Positions 33,391 through 45,799 of a stretch of 64,000 nt of DNA are shown in pieces (the first letter of the stretch is position 1; the number at the start of each line of letters is the position of its first letter). The DNA comes from Rhexocercosporidium sp. MPI-PUGE-AT-0058 (lineage: Eukaryota > Ascomycota > Leotiomycetes > Helotiales): contig JAGTJL010000012.1 of NCBI GenBank assembly GCA_020746875.1, positions 1,612,001 to 1,676,000 of the forward strand. The letters run 5' to 3'. The translations under genes and the position numbers were made by a program. The notes below the pieces were generated by a model. The model did no database searches and was not told the origin of the DNA. It worked only from the letters and a program-made list of their open reading frames with translations.

Positions 33391-34212
33391 CTAACCGTCC
33401 TCGCTCCCACCTCCACCTTCATTGTTCGCCGGACTCGAAAACCCAACACGCTTCTTCTGCTCCTTCTTCCTCGATCTCGAACCCTTCTTGATCGATTTCG
33501 GACTCGTATGTCTCGACTTCAGAACCTGGTTCTTCAAACCACCTAACCCAGCAGGAGTCACACCACCCAACCCGTTCTCACCGGCCACAAACACATCTTC
33601 AAACGCAATATCCGTGATTTCCTCGAGGAGGAGTCTCTTCTCCCTAATCGCGCTTTCATATCCTGCTTCGTTGAAAGATCGCGAGTAACCCGGGTGTATC
33701 CCACGCGTTGGATTTGCTCGTAAAGCCTTCGCTTGTAGTTGCGGGCTTGTACATTTACATTCCGCCTTCAGAGCGAAAGGTAATGGGATGGGTAGACCGT
33801 GGCGGACGATGAGATCGCATTGTGGGCAGTCGATGTGAACGTTCTCGATTTCATTGTCGATCATGGTAGTGAGATCTCTGCGGGAAAAACCCGTCGTTGA
33901 TCTGAAAGGTTTGTAATCCGGTCCGAGAGTACAGGACGAGCTATCTGTATAGCTCTTGATAGAGCAGCCGCAAGGAGGCCCATATACAGGTACACTGCGC
34001 TGTGCTAAAGACTCAACTTTCTTCACCCTCCCTATCCCTGACTGTCTTCTGAAGCGGATAGTCTTCGCTACCGGTACTAGCTTAGCATCCTTTGATTCGG
34101 CATCTGCCTTCGCTTTTGACTTCGCGGCGCGTGGGAGGCGCGCTCGTGTCGGTAGTGCTGCTGGTTTGGTGAGTTTCGTTGCTCTGGTGGCGTTGGATTT
34201 TTTGGGCGGCAT
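33391..34212 (-). CDS. Uncharacterised basic protein with clustered Cys pairs
   Basis: A single exon is read from ATG 34212 to the stop at 33391, 273 residues. The frame is open further upstream, but MPPKKSNATR is the natural start of a basic N-terminal region. The middle contains paired cysteines: C81/C83 in PPCGCSIKSYTDSSSC (also C94), C129/C132 in HIDCPQCDLIVRHG, and C152/C154 in AECKC. These could form a small zinc-binding unit. The C-terminus is Lys/Arg-rich (KKGSRSRKKEQKKR) and then Gly-rich, suggesting a nuclear protein. I do not recognise the family. The CPQC knuckle next to basic tails would fit a nucleic-acid or chromatin contact, but that is inference. Confidence 0.7.
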   Translation of the reverse strand: MPPKKSNATRATKLTKPAALPTRARLPRAAKSKAKADAESKDAKLVPVAKTIRFRRQSGIGRVKKVESLAQRSVPVYGPPCGCSIKSYTDSSSCTLGPDYKPFRSTTGFSRRDLTTMIDNEIENVHIDCPQCDLIVRHGLPIPLPFALKAECKCTSPQLQAKALRANPTRGIHPGYSRSFNEAGYESAIREKRLLLEEITDIAFEDVFVAGENGLGGVTPAGLGGLKNQVLKSRHTSPKSIKKGSRSRKKEQKKRVGFSSPANNEGGGGSEDG

Positions 34213-35027
34213 TGCTGCGGTGGCAGGTTCTGTTTGTTTATGGTGGAAGAGATGTCGCGGAAGGTTTGAGTAAAGATAGGCAGACGATTGTAAAGTTTCT
34301 GTCCGGTTGAGGCGAATGGGGGTGGGGAAAATTAGGAGCAGTTGCATTCTTCGGTTCGAATGATGGCTGAGGAATGCTATTAAAATATTCAGACAAAGCG
34401 AGGACAAACCAGTCAACAAGGTACCTTGAAGCAGACAATTATAGCTTAGCTGGAATAAATTACCACAAAGCCCACTTAGGCGAGGTAAAACTTCCCTTTC
34501 ATCAAAGGAACGGCAGGATTGAGAATCATATTTCCGATTGTATGATGAGCCTATGTACAAGCAACCAAATCATCGTCGGTTACGATATCTGATACTATCC
34601 GAACCATGCAAGGCCAGAAAAGCGTCGATGAATACAGCCTTCTTCACAGCTTCCTCTCCTCCTCCCTGTGGAAATGACTGATGCCAAAAAATATATGTTG
34701 CGGGAATACAATATGCTGGCTTCCTTTGCCTTCAGCTCATGCTGAGAAAGGATGCAATGAAATAATCATTGAATTCTGTAATCCGATCCGTCGCCCAAGT
34801 GCGATACCAGAGAAACGCCATGTGTATATGAGGTTCCGTGAACGATGTATCCGCACGACCTAGCAAAAGAAAAACACTGTGACTTCATCGAAAGTGATAC
34901 CTGGTATCTCGTAGGACCAACGCCTAGCCCCAACTTCATGTTGTGAAAATGCATGACGAATGAAATGTATGGTCCTGTGTGACCCATGACAAAGACGCGG
35001 AGGTTATGTACGAAGGCGAGGATATGA
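34213..35027. other. Intergenic, 815 bp
   Basis: Contains the promoter of the upstream minus-strand gene and the 3' UTR of the sirtuin gene. No gene was seen. Confidence 0.5.
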
Positions 35028-36799
35028 TCAATCAAGGAGATTGGCCATTCCGGACGGAATTGCTCCTTTGGGCGAGATGGTCTCGTGTCTGTTGTAGGGG
35101 ATTTCGACAGAGACCTGACTCAACCTCGGAGGTGTACTGGGTTCCTTAACGGTAGACTTAGAAGGGTAGAAACCTGGTGACGGAACAGAGGGTGGAATGT
35201 TCTCCAGCTCGAATGTTTTGTCTTTTGTTGTTTTCGTCGTCTTGGTAGCAGCGAAGGTATTGTTGATTGTGTTGATTGCCTTCGTTGGCTTCGAAGGCAA
35301 TGGCTTTCTTGGACGACCAGATTTCTTCTTCTTGGTTTCCAGCTCGCTTGTGGGTGGAGGTGCGAACGCTAACGAGGTCTGCTTCAACTTGGGCGGGCCA
35401 GTCGATGAATCCGGGCTTTGTTGTCGAGGGCTATCCGTTGGTGTGATCATGCCTTGGGTCTTGATAGCAGCTGCTAGATCAGGCTTCGAAGGAAGAACCA
35501 CTGTAGGGCGACTGAACTTGATATCAGACAAGAACGGTCCACCAACGATGTAATCTCCACAATCCTTGTCATCCCACTTCGGTAGGCAAGCAGCCTCCGC
35601 AACCTGATCACACTCAGCTCGTACAACCATGTCCCAACAATCCTTGAACTCGATGCCGATGGGTTCGGGGTCAAGATTTATCCAAGCAGTAAATCCTCCT
35701 CGTCGGGCTCGGGTGACAGAGCACAATTCTTTCGTCAGGCGACGCGTGCCAGGGATTTTGAGACTTGTACCTACGACCAGGACAGCATCAGGTACTCTCT
35801 TGAGATCCGCAACGCTGACTGCTCCAATAGCATCCTCATCCGGATTGTGCTCGTTGTACAGAACCATTCTCGGTCGCAATCGGCCAATACCGTGACTTCG
35901 TAGACCACTCGCTAATCGTACAGCATCGATGATTTCACATTCCGGGCACAACGGAGCCTCCGGACCTTCGAAAAGAGCACCATTGAAATCTTGAAGATCA
36001 CCACACTTGCTGCATACCATCTTGTCCAATCCACCGTGTAATTGAACGGTTTTTGGCCAGGGACCCTTGCGGTTGAGAGGTACCGTGGTTGCGAGGGGGG
36101 GTAGAGATGTATCGATGCCGTCGACATTTTGAGTGTATAGACGCATCAATCGACCTTCCTCGGCGAGTGTTGCGAGCATATGATGAAATGGGGTAGGCTT
36201 CGCATTTTGCGTCGAGTGTCCCAATTCACGAACCATGTCGTGGAACGAGCTCGTGGAGTTGTCATTGCGATAGACAGCCGCGTCAAATAGATGCTTTCCC
36301 GAGGTCTTGAGCTTGTGTTGGGATCGGAGAGTTGAAAAGAGGCCCGTTGAAGAGCGGAAATCGGGTACTGTTCTGTGTCAGTTCCGGCCACAGGGAGAGA
36401 GCGGGAGAATAACGTACTGCCAGCAGAGACGGAGATACCAGCCCCAGCAATAACCACGATTCTGCGCTTCGTACGTAAGACATCTAACAATTTCCGCATC
36501 TTGGTTTCTTGATTCTTATGTAGCTCTTCATTATTGCTATCGTTCAACGTTGTGATGTCTAGATACTCCGTCTTCAATTCTTTGACTTTCGTGATCCGCT
36601 GTCTCTTTGGGGGTGGTGAGGAGTCGTCGCAATCCGAGCTGTGCAGCGCCTTACGCGACTTGGACTTGGCTCCCTTCTCAGACTCATGGCTGGATGGCGG
36701 TGATGGATAATCTCCTGGAGGAGATGGCGATCGTGATGCTACGCTGGAGAGGGGAGAGGAGATGGAGGAGAGGGGCGAAGAAACGCTCGAGGTCGCCAT
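35028..36799 (-). CDS. HST4: NAD-dependent histone deacetylase of the Hst3/Hst4 sirtuin class
   Basis: Exons 36799-36418 and 36367-35028, with a 50-nt intron, encode 573 residues. The NAD-binding signature GAGISVSAGIPDFRSSTG starts at residue 119 and spans the intron. TQNVDGID follows, then the catalytic histidine H238 in VQLHGGLDK. The zinc site is C246/C249 (CSKC) and C268/C271 (CPEC). VGTSLKIPG and WINLDPEP complete the Rossmann fold. The N-terminus is a Ser/Pro-rich region with a KRQR motif. The long C-terminal tail is Lys/Pro-rich with an AT-hook-like RPRKPLPSK. In yeasts Hst3/Hst4 remove acetyl from H3 K56 after S phase, and filamentous homologues are linked to genome stability and secondary metabolism. 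Confidence 0.92.
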
Positions 36800-37795
36800 G
36801 GTGTCGGGAATTGAGGATTCGAGGGGTAGTCGTGAGCGCGATTGCGCGCGTGGGTGTCGAGGTATGCTGTGATGATGCGCCTCTTCAGACCATGGCTGTT
36901 GGTTTGCTGGTCGTGTTAGTCGCGTTCTCAGTCGTGGAGAGAGATGGTGGTCGGGGGATGAGGAGAGATCGAAGCGGCGTGGTCGAGAGAGGAGAGGAGA
37001 CTTGATGTCGTGAGCGAGGATTGCAGGCGGCTCGGCGAGCTAGTCCACTCACTAGCACTGCCAACTCCCTTGAACCACAATAGCAGAGATCCGGCAGCGC
37101 GGGGCGGGGGACAATAGGAAAGTGTGCGCTGGCGAATGATGTTAATTCAATAGGGCAGGACAACAACATACTTAAGAGCTTAATAGCCATTTGCCTCGAT
37201 CTTTCATCTTTGCTTTGCAGAACAAAAGAATAGGCGAAGCTAGTTGATTCTCTGCATCATTTGGATCTCACTGATTGATTCACGGCTTCGAGTGTTCACT
37301 CCTCCATCATGCAGGGTTTGTTTGTTTGAACATGCATGTCATCGGTAGCCAGCATCTCGTCGCACAAGCAAGAACTTACTCAAGCCTTAAATCTGCATAG
37401 TGACTTCGAACTGACCATATCTTACTAACTTGTTCTCCAGCTTCAATTCTCCAATTTTCCACCCACTCCTCCTTTGTTTATCTCTTGTTGTTCTTTCTGG
37501 ATCATCATGGTTGGTAGGGGAATGGGGCCAAGCCAATACGATTAAGGCTAGATTACCCGCACCCCCCTGCATTTGCAAGGCTGGGCTGGGTCTGGAAGAT
37601 CAATCAAGTGCAACCGAGCAGACTTCACTCCATCAACACCCTCAACCTTCACTCAACTCAACTCAACCCCTTGGGCTTATTGTTAATGTATCTCAAATAT
37701 ATCTCGATGTTTTGAAAGCTTTCGGCAGCACTGCAAATTGTCAGATTCGAATAGTTTTCGTGGTGGAGGGAGTCTCGGGTGTGAAAGTACGAAAG
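36800..37795. promoter_or_regulatory. Divergent promoter region of the sirtuin and MED16 genes
   Basis: About 1.0 kb separates the two start codons. A frame in phase with MED16 is open from 37430, but it reads as an unconserved leader rather than protein. No specific site was recognised. Confidence 0.45.
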
Positions 37796-40700
37796 ATGCC
37801 CTTGATGATGGATGAGGAAATGAATATGGATGACCTGTTTGGCGATGATGGAGCTTTGTCATTGCCATCACGACCGCCCACGAAAGAACTTCACCAGAGA
37901 CTGGATGAGTTGAGGGCGAGCGGTTGTTGCCAGTAAGTAGTGCGTCATGTGACAGAAAATGTCTGACAATCGCAGGAGTATTGCTTGGTCGAAATGGGGG
38001 AGCATAGCTTCTATTGCTTCCAATGGATCTGCTCTAGAACTTCGGAATCTGCGTTGCCATCCAGACGATGGAACGTGGGCTCTTAGTGAACCTACTGTCA
38101 CGCCAAACTTCTCCTCCTCACTTGATGGTGGCCCACTGAAGCATATCTCTTGGAGCCCAACAGGCAATGATCTGGCTGTGGTCGATGCAGCTGGACGAGT
38201 GACCATTCTATCCGTGTTCTCGGCTATCAATAAGCCGAGTCTGAGTAGACCATGTCAAGTTGATCCAGCAGATGATTTGCATGGAGTTGTTGGGTGCTTC
38301 TGGTTGAATCAGGCACCATATCCACCCGGGCGACCAGTACGTTTGACCTTGTCGATATTGAGAATTCCTACTGATGGAGAAACAGACAATACTACATGGC
38401 CCAGGAGTCAAAGAGGGGCCAATGTACCGTTACGAAGCATCTCAAGCTCCTACCTTAGGACCATGTCATCCAGTCCACTCGAAATCTGCATTCGTTTGTG
38501 TGACTACAAATGGTCTCCTGCGGGTATTGTGGCAACAAAATAATAACAAGTGGCACGAGTCCCATACAGAATTGGAAAGTATAGTGTCCTCGGATGATCT
38601 GATAACCCACGCGGCAATATGTCCTGATAGAAGTACGTGGACCAGCAATTTGTAACGGGCCTCTGCTGACATCGTTAGGCGGAACCTTGCTAATTACCTT
38701 TGCAACGCTATCAATGCAACTTCGTACCGTACGTGCCTTGATTGAATGGGGTCAGCCTAAAGTTGATAAGGCACAGCCAGCAGCTCTTCCTTTGAATCCA
38801 ACTGTGAGGACAAAGCACCTTGCAGGCACGAGTTGGGTGCCGACCGCTTTATCTGACCCTATGAATACTTCTCATTCCGAAGCTTCCATGGTTCAACTCT
38901 CTCATCTTGAATTTCTTCCTCCGATTGCAGATACCCACGGAAACCCGATTCCGGCAACAATCGTTGCCGTTCGGTCCTCTCTCCCCAGCTTGACATCGCA
39001 CTATAACCAAGACGTTTATAGCACAATAGATAGATGGGAATTACAAGAACCCCATCAAAGGGTTCACCCTGCTTTTGAGCAGCTCAGCTCTCGTCGTAAT
39101 AGTACGGGGGTAAATCCACAGGTAAAAGTTGTCATTCGGATTCCAATACTTGTCTAACGCTATACAGCCTGTCGTCTACTTGAAGAAGCTAGAAAGCATC
39201 ACAGTCAACAAAGTGGTTGTCGCGATAGAGCCCATGAATCATGGAAAAGTGATAGTATTCGCATACAGCGACAGTTCAATTGAGTACCGGGATCGAATCA
39301 ACATGATGGAAACATTCAACGATGGCAATTTAGACCGGGTTTGGCATCTCGCCCAGATTGGATTCTCATATACAGAAGACGAGCCATGTATGCTTCATAC
39401 CCTGCCCTTCATCCTCGTCTAATGCTTTCAAGGCCTGCAAGTCGCTTTATCTCCGAGCTACTGCTCTACTGTACAGATACGGAATGATGGGAAGATCAAG
39501 TGGAAGAAACTTGACTATCATCTAGGGGAGATAGGTAACAGCATGGACGAACGTAAGTATTCCTAGCAGAGAACTACGACATGCTCTGACGAGATCCAGC
39601 TCTTTACTCCGCTGTGATTACCGCTCTCTCCCTGTCCTGTGCGACATCGGTCATGAGAAACGTCAATTACGACGACCTCCTTGCAACAGCAAGCAAACAC
39701 GCCTCGCCCCGTATTTCCATCTTTCCCCACCAAGATCACTCTCTAACGGTTCTCAGAATTTACCTACGACTGGCTCATGGAACTCTCACGCATACTCAAA
39801 GTCAACCTGGATTATTCAGAAGAGACGCACCATGACGTCCTAGTCCGAAATACAACGATCCAGCTCTGTCTCTGCATCCAGAACTCACTAGGGTTTAAAG
39901 GACAATTCAACCCGCGGTCGTTCTCTGGTAAATTCGCGTGGCTCGTTCTCCAGCTGCGGAATATAGTGGTTCTGGTGACTATGGCAGCGAATCTCAATGT
40001 CCCAGGAGGTCCGAATGCTAATGACAAGACATCACCTCTTGAAGATCCAGGTTCGTATCTCCTCCTGACTTGACTTTGGGGGTTAACTAACCAAGATTAT
40101 AGAGGTAATAAACTCCCTCGCCGGTTCTGTGCGCTGGGTCCTCGACCTTATGGCCTGGATAGTCGACACACTGACGACTCTCCCCGCCTCCCTCCCACCT
40201 AACATCGACCTGAGCAGCACTTCAACTCTCTCCCTTCCCGACCTCCTTGCATACCTACACTCCACAAACACCATCTCCCTACACCTTCTCCTCTCCTCTC
40301 CCTCTCGCGGTTTCTTGACCGCCATCCTCCGCCGGCTCCAACACCTTGACTATATAGCGCGAAAAGCAATAACACACACTCACGGCTCATCAACACCTAA
40401 CCCACAAAACACCCCAACCTCCCTCTCCCCAGAGCTAAAAGCAGCCTACGTGCAAATAGCAACCCTAACAACCGCCTCGATCCTTAAAATCAAGACCATA
40501 GAAACACTCCTCTCCTCCCTAACATCCCTCATTAAAACCGCCTACGCCTCACACACACCCCCTCTCTCAGGTTCCCCCCAAGCAGAGAAAGCTCGTAACG
40601 CTCTGGAGATAAAAATGCATTTCGGCAGCTCGTTTCCAGACGCATTCAAGAGCGTCATAGTAGAGTTGTTCAGGGAGGATGGAGGGTTACTCAGTGCAGT

Positions 40701-41073
40701 CAAAGCGGATATCGAGCCTGCGCAATTGTTCTTTGCGGATTTCGAGGCGCTCGAGGTTGATGAGGAGAAGGGGATGGTGGAGAGGAGGAAGGCGAAGGGA
40801 ATGACAATGGATTGTTTTAGGAAGGCTTGGTTGCTGAATCCTGTGAAGGTCCAGGCTGAGGACGGTGCTGGTGCTGGTGTTGCTGGGACGGAAGGGTTGA
40901 TGGCTCCGATGGGGAGACAGGGTGCGAGGTGGAGGAGGTGTTCTAGATGTGCTGCTGTGATGGAGGATGTCTTAAACCAGAGGCAAGCGTTGCAGTGGCT
41001 TGTTATGCAGCAGAGACGATGTTTCTGCTCTGGGTACTGGGACACACTTGCCCCTGGACAGATGGTTGCTTAG
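37796..41073 (+). CDS. MED16: Mediator complex subunit 16 (Med16/Sin4)
   Basis: Nine predicted exons: 37796-37932, 37976-38336, 38386-38632, 38679-39121, 39168-39387, 39433-39552, 39600-39710, 39757-40050 and 40103-41073. All eight introns are 43-52 nt, GT-AG and phase-consistent, giving 967 residues. The start MPLMMDEEMNMDDLFGDDGA is characteristic of filamentous-fungal Med16. The N-terminal half has WD40/beta-propeller-like segments (SIAWSKWGSIASI, LKHISWSPTGNDLAVVDAAG). The C-terminal half is helical (EFTYDW-like FTYDWLMELSRILKVNL) and ends with a possible metal site (RRCSRCAAVMED and a later RRCFCSGYW). Med16 sits in the Mediator tail and links activators to RNA polymerase II. Intron 7 is deduced because the unspliced frame meets a TAA. 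Confidence 0.88.
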
Positions 41074-41894
41074 CTGAGAAGTACAGACTGCATTATTTCT
41101 TTTTCTCGCTTTGTATCCAAGAAGACAAGAAGAAACGTTTCTAGTTGTTGACACTAGGCTGAATGGGCTCTGGGGGCACTTTGGCAATATATAGATTTTG
41201 CAATCCCATTCCCTTTACTCGTTCCTCTGTTTGCCCTAAGTCCTTCCCCCCGGTTCCTCCTTTCCTTTTCACACCTCCCTCTTCCCCTCTCATCTTCCCA
41301 CCACAAACATCAACATCAACACCAACCCTAACCCAATCACCTATCCCTACAATCCCCTCACCCTCTTAAAACCTCCCATATCTATCTACTTACCCCGTAC
41401 GCCGTATCCAGTACCCCGTAGCACGACGTACGACATACAACAGCACAGAAACAGTAACAGTACCAATAACACAGCACATCTAGCGGGAAGGGGCGCGAAA
41501 CGGCGAATCCAACCCCCAGTGCGACGGTACCGGGATTATGAATGGGACCGGCTGGTATAACGGCGAGCTGCAGCTTCAGCTGGAGAAGAGCCGGGACCAT
41601 GGGTCTGGGTCTGGGTGCGGATTTAGATGGAGGGTTAGGCAGGGTTGGGGGTCTGTGTTCTGGAATTGAAGGGGTGGGGAGATGGAGGTGGGAGGTGGAG
41701 TGTGGGAGAGAAATAATGAGGTAGGTAAGTAGAGATAGGAAGGGGAAGATGCCTTAGTGACTGGATATGAGGAGGGAAACGAGGGAGAGGGGAGAGGATA
41801 TGGCTGAGGAGATCGAAGAGAGTTAGATGTGTGTTTCTCTCTAGCTGATATGATAATTCTTTTGTTTTGTTTTATTTTGTGTTCGTTCTTGGAT

Positions 41895-41924
41895 GAGAGG
41901 AGAGGAGAGGAGAGGAGAGGAGAG
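41895..41924. repeat. AGAGG pentanucleotide repeat
   Basis: About six uninterrupted AGAGG units on the plus strand, inside a longer purine-rich stretch. Confidence 0.85.
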
Positions 41925-42319
41925 ACAATTGAAAGAGAGCTCGGTTCTACCCACCACTCATATATCTGCACTAGAGTCTAGAACTATCTTCGTCGTGAGA
42001 TTTAAGGGAAAGGTGCTGTTTGGTACTTGATTAGGAGTCTTAGCCCCCGCATATATGTGTGTAATTGAGTGGGTAGATATTGTATCCCATAAACGCCAGC
42101 AGATTCGTAGAAGGAGAAGATGACCGACATATAATACTTCCGTACAATATTTCTATACAAACATAAGACTGAGAATGCTGCGTAATATAGAGAAGCTGCT
42201 TACTTACCTACCTCTTCACCTGTCAACGACGAAACATATATCACATCAACGCGCCAACACCCTTCATCACGACCCGCGTATACAAACTCAAATCAGGCCA
42301 ACCCCACGATCCCACAGTC

Positions 42320-42436
42320 ATGGCTCAAAGCCAAGAACCAAAACCCCCAAATGCCCCGTGGGATCCATACACAGAAGCAAATAATTGGAAACTAAAAGAT
42401 GCAGCTAGTCAGATGGCTTTCTCTGGCTTCGTCTAG
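42320..42436 (+). CDS. Candidate small ORF, 38 residues
   Basis: ATG at 42320 in a good context (cacagtcATGGC) opens a short frame to TAG at 42434. The product begins MAQSQEPKPPNAPWDPYTEA and continues NNWKLKDAASQMAFSGFV. The composition is protein-like, unlike the surrounding sequence, and the length is too short for routine gene finders. It may be a micropeptide, a terminal exon or chance. No family was recognised. Confidence 0.25.
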   Translation: MAQSQEPKPPNAPWDPYTEANNWKLKDAASQMAFSGFV

Positions 42437-43376
42437 TCAGGTACTGAATGTACGGTTGTACTTGGATCAGGGATTTACGAAAATAGCAGAGAGTACTAGC
42501 TAGCTCCATGGTACGGGGGCGGGACGTATGGCAGATGAAATTGAAATATGTGGAAGGAGAAATTGTGGAAATAGCAGAGGAGGTATTGAGAACGAAGACA
42601 AGAGTCTGATTTGACACTCGAATCTCCTAAGCATCCGCCCGTACCCGGTACTGAATAAAAACACTTTAGGATTTGAGGATGATGTGACGTGCATGATATG
42701 ATCGATATATTGGAAACTTCTTCCCGCTGATACTCGATGAGACGTCATTTCCAAATAGACTCGTTTGGTGTAGTGCTTATCTCGAGATGGGGGAAGTGGG
42801 GGAGAGGCAAGTAAATGTAGATAGCCGTCTGTACAGATGAGGACAGGAGGTGTTTGCTAGATGTACGATCTCGCCTTGTCTCGCACTAGCTGTGCGTGTT
42901 GTAATACTAAGAGACTGAGATGGCGTGGCGTGGGTGGGGGAGATGAGAGCGAGAGAGGAAAGGAAAGTAAAGCAGTGATCAACGCCTAGGCCTTGCGTGG
43001 GTATACGAACATAGAGCCTGCCCGTACCTATACCCAAGGTAGATAGCCTCGCCAGCCTCAAAATACACTTCAGGACTCCCTTCTCTCGCCAGCTTTCTGA
43101 TTTCCAGATGCCGTTCCGTGCCAGCGAGTAAGATACACATACACATCCTGTGAGACCCGACACGACACAACACGAAGGAATATTGGAACCCCGACAACCG
43201 TAGAGCGGTAACGATGATGGTAATCGTACGCTGTGTCTCGAAGGAGACGACGGTTACGCATGGTACTGTACCAAACGGATACTTACGGCAAGGCTGTGAT
43301 GCAAGCTGCCGTCGTTGCATTCCAGCTGTGCAGCCTGCACCTTGCAGAACCCCGGGATCCTACTTATCCTGTCCGT

Positions 43377-43418
43377 GGGATTGGGACGATGGGGGTGGGA
43401 TGGGGGTGGGATGGGGGT
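43377..43418 (+). repeat. G-rich tract with quadruplex potential
   Basis: Seven or more runs of three to five G separated by short spacers (GGGATTGGGACGATGGGGGT and repeats of GGGATGGGGGT). A GGGTT-type repeat follows about 20 bp further on (43437-43451). This matches the pattern of intramolecular G-quadruplex DNA. Confidence 0.6.
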
Positions 43419-45586
43419 GAGTTGACGACGGTTCGGTTGGGTTGGGTTGGGTTCGTGGGGTATGTATGCGTGTATGCATGTACTTCGTACGCGTGTATGG
43501 AATGATGGATGTCCGTCTCAATTTTTTGCATGCTGTGTAGGTAGGCAGAAAGTGCAGTTTCTTTCCTAGCGTGCTTGGTGTGGTGTGATGATTGCAGAAG
43601 AGAAGGGAAGGGGATGGAAAGAGAAGAGTGATCCTCGATTTGTAGGAATCCCGACCAGAGCGGAGCGCTTATATCCAAATCTAAGTTCAAAGATACCTAC
43701 TGTAGGTATGGATGGGACTGCGGAGACTCGAGAGGGGACCATCGATAGAACACATTTAGAGTGCTGAAGATCAGCAGACTGCAGTCCAGTCCAGTCCAGT
43801 TCGGTTCTTCCCGCACCGGTTTCATGTCAGTCAGTGTATTGGTTGGTATTGGTGGGTGCTGATCCTTCGATCTGGACTGGGCTGAGGAATCTTCACAGAT
43901 AGGATGTCGCTCCGCAGTCTCGACACCCTTCTGAGACATTCATCGGATCCAAAAGGATCATGAGAAAGAACAAGAGACAGAGGACAAGGCTGTGCTATTC
44001 TGTGTTCTGGTCGGAGATACTGTAGTTTGAAACCCTCTCAGCCTTACACCGTACCGGGTCCATCGAGGCAGACCAGAATCGACGAACATTCGCTACACGT
44101 GCTAAACTGAGAATAAGTTGATCGTGATATGATTTGCGACCAGGATGCGAGATCATTCGTTATGCTTACAGTCCCAGTACAGTACCGTGCTATACAGTAC
44201 TGCACTTCCTTTGATTCGATTCGACACTTTGAGGTCTGCAAGCACATGTCAAAGATGGGATGAAATCGCGTTCTGCCTGACTCGAACTGTGGAAAGCAAA
44301 GCCGATCCCGGCCCGAGTTTTCACGACGGAACCGCCAACAATACCTCCACATACGGAGACTATCGAATCCCACCATCAGCGATATCATCTCATGACAATC
44401 AGTCAACGCCGTGACTCAACCCACATCATTGACACTCCTCGTCTCGCGACGTGAGTCGTCAAACCATCTCATCCCAATGAAATCCGATCCCGATCCATCA
44501 TCCTATCTGAAAATCCGAATCCGCAGGCAGGTGCACTTTCCTTATCTCTGACGAGGTTTTCGTGGCGTAAATGGCGTTTTTAGCTCCCTTTGGAGGGGAC
44601 GCCACTTCTTAGAGGGGGGGCGAGGAAAGCTTGATTTTTTATTGTTTTGGGGGGATGATGTGCAGAGTGATGGTTGGTTGGTCGGTCGGTGTGGTTTACT
44701 GGCTTGAGGATAGATATGGGGATGGGGATAAGATCTGGAGTTCTTGATAGCCATTCGTACTTGACTGGTCGATACTGTACTGTACATGAGAACTGGGGAA
44801 AGGAGAGCAGAAGTAAGTGGGGGGTTGGGACGAAAGTATGGACTCCTTTTCACGTTCGATATCGACTTTCTCGAATGCGATTGGATTGGGACGAAGATGC
44901 CAAAGGAAGACCGGTGCTCTCCTTTGCAAGTCCTAGACGACTTCGGATCGTCGGATGAGATGACTTGCAGCGGTATGTTTCGGTGAACGCAGGGAAGAGA
45001 AACAGAAACAATTCATGCTTTCGATGCAAGGCTTCAGCGTCTACACCTTGGACTTCTAGCCTGCTACAAAAGTGCAGAAGTCTAAAGTCTTCTTATAACA
45101 TCTGCCGGGCGATTCCGTGTGAAGAGAGATCAGGCTATCGATTCTACTGTATCTTAATCGATCCAATGGGTTTGATTCCATGTAGGATATCTAGGAGAGT
45201 TGTCATGCGGGGCAAGAATGTGGAGCCCAGTCGTTATGTTCTGTTGCTTGATGGCTTGCTTGCTTGTTGTTAGAGACGGGATTTAACGTGTGGTAGCCGT
45301 GCAGGAAGGAAGGAGACAGCCAGGTGCCAGGCCGTCCCGATATGTTGGCGAGTCTAAGCTGTCGAGTGCGAGCTTTGAAGCCACTGTAAGATAAGCATTT
45401 ATTGATTTATTTTGGTTTGGTTTGATTCGTGCAGTGTCTGGATGCACTTTGAACGAAGAGGAGTCTGTGATTTGCATTTGATATCAAATCATGTGTTATT
45501 AGCTTGCTTCAGAAACAGGACAGCGAGTTTCAAGTCTTTCGGTTGCTAGGAGGTTGACAGATGTCAAGATGAGAGCTGTTTTTTGT

Positions 45587-45799
45587 CTACGGAGGTACAG
45601 CGGTTAAGTGTTGTCATAGCACTAGCAAGGGTGTAGGTGACTTTACTGTAAATAGTAGTAACTAGGTCTACAAGCAAGGCATAAATTACTTAAGTGGTAA
45701 GAGAAAGTCAGTGCGTTCTTGAGATATTACTACTTCTAGTAAGGTCTTTGACACCCCTTGCTAGTGCTATGACAACACTTAACCGCTGTACCTCCGTAG
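45587..45799. repeat. Foldback element with near-perfect 48-bp inverted arms (MITE-like)
   Basis: The arm 45587-45634 (starting CTACGGAGGTACAGCGG) is the reverse complement of 45751-45799 apart from one extra C in the right arm. About 116 bp lie between them, and the inner flanks (near 45641-45660 and 45722-45745) also pair imperfectly. There is no ORF inside. A non-autonomous foldback transposon or a long hairpin RNA source would look like this. No clear target-site duplication is visible at the ends. Confidence 0.75.

Noticed and set aside
37430..37795. N-terminal extension of MED16 in the same open frame
   Set aside because: The extension has no Med16-like sequence, and MPLMMDEEMNMDDLF is a convincing conserved start.
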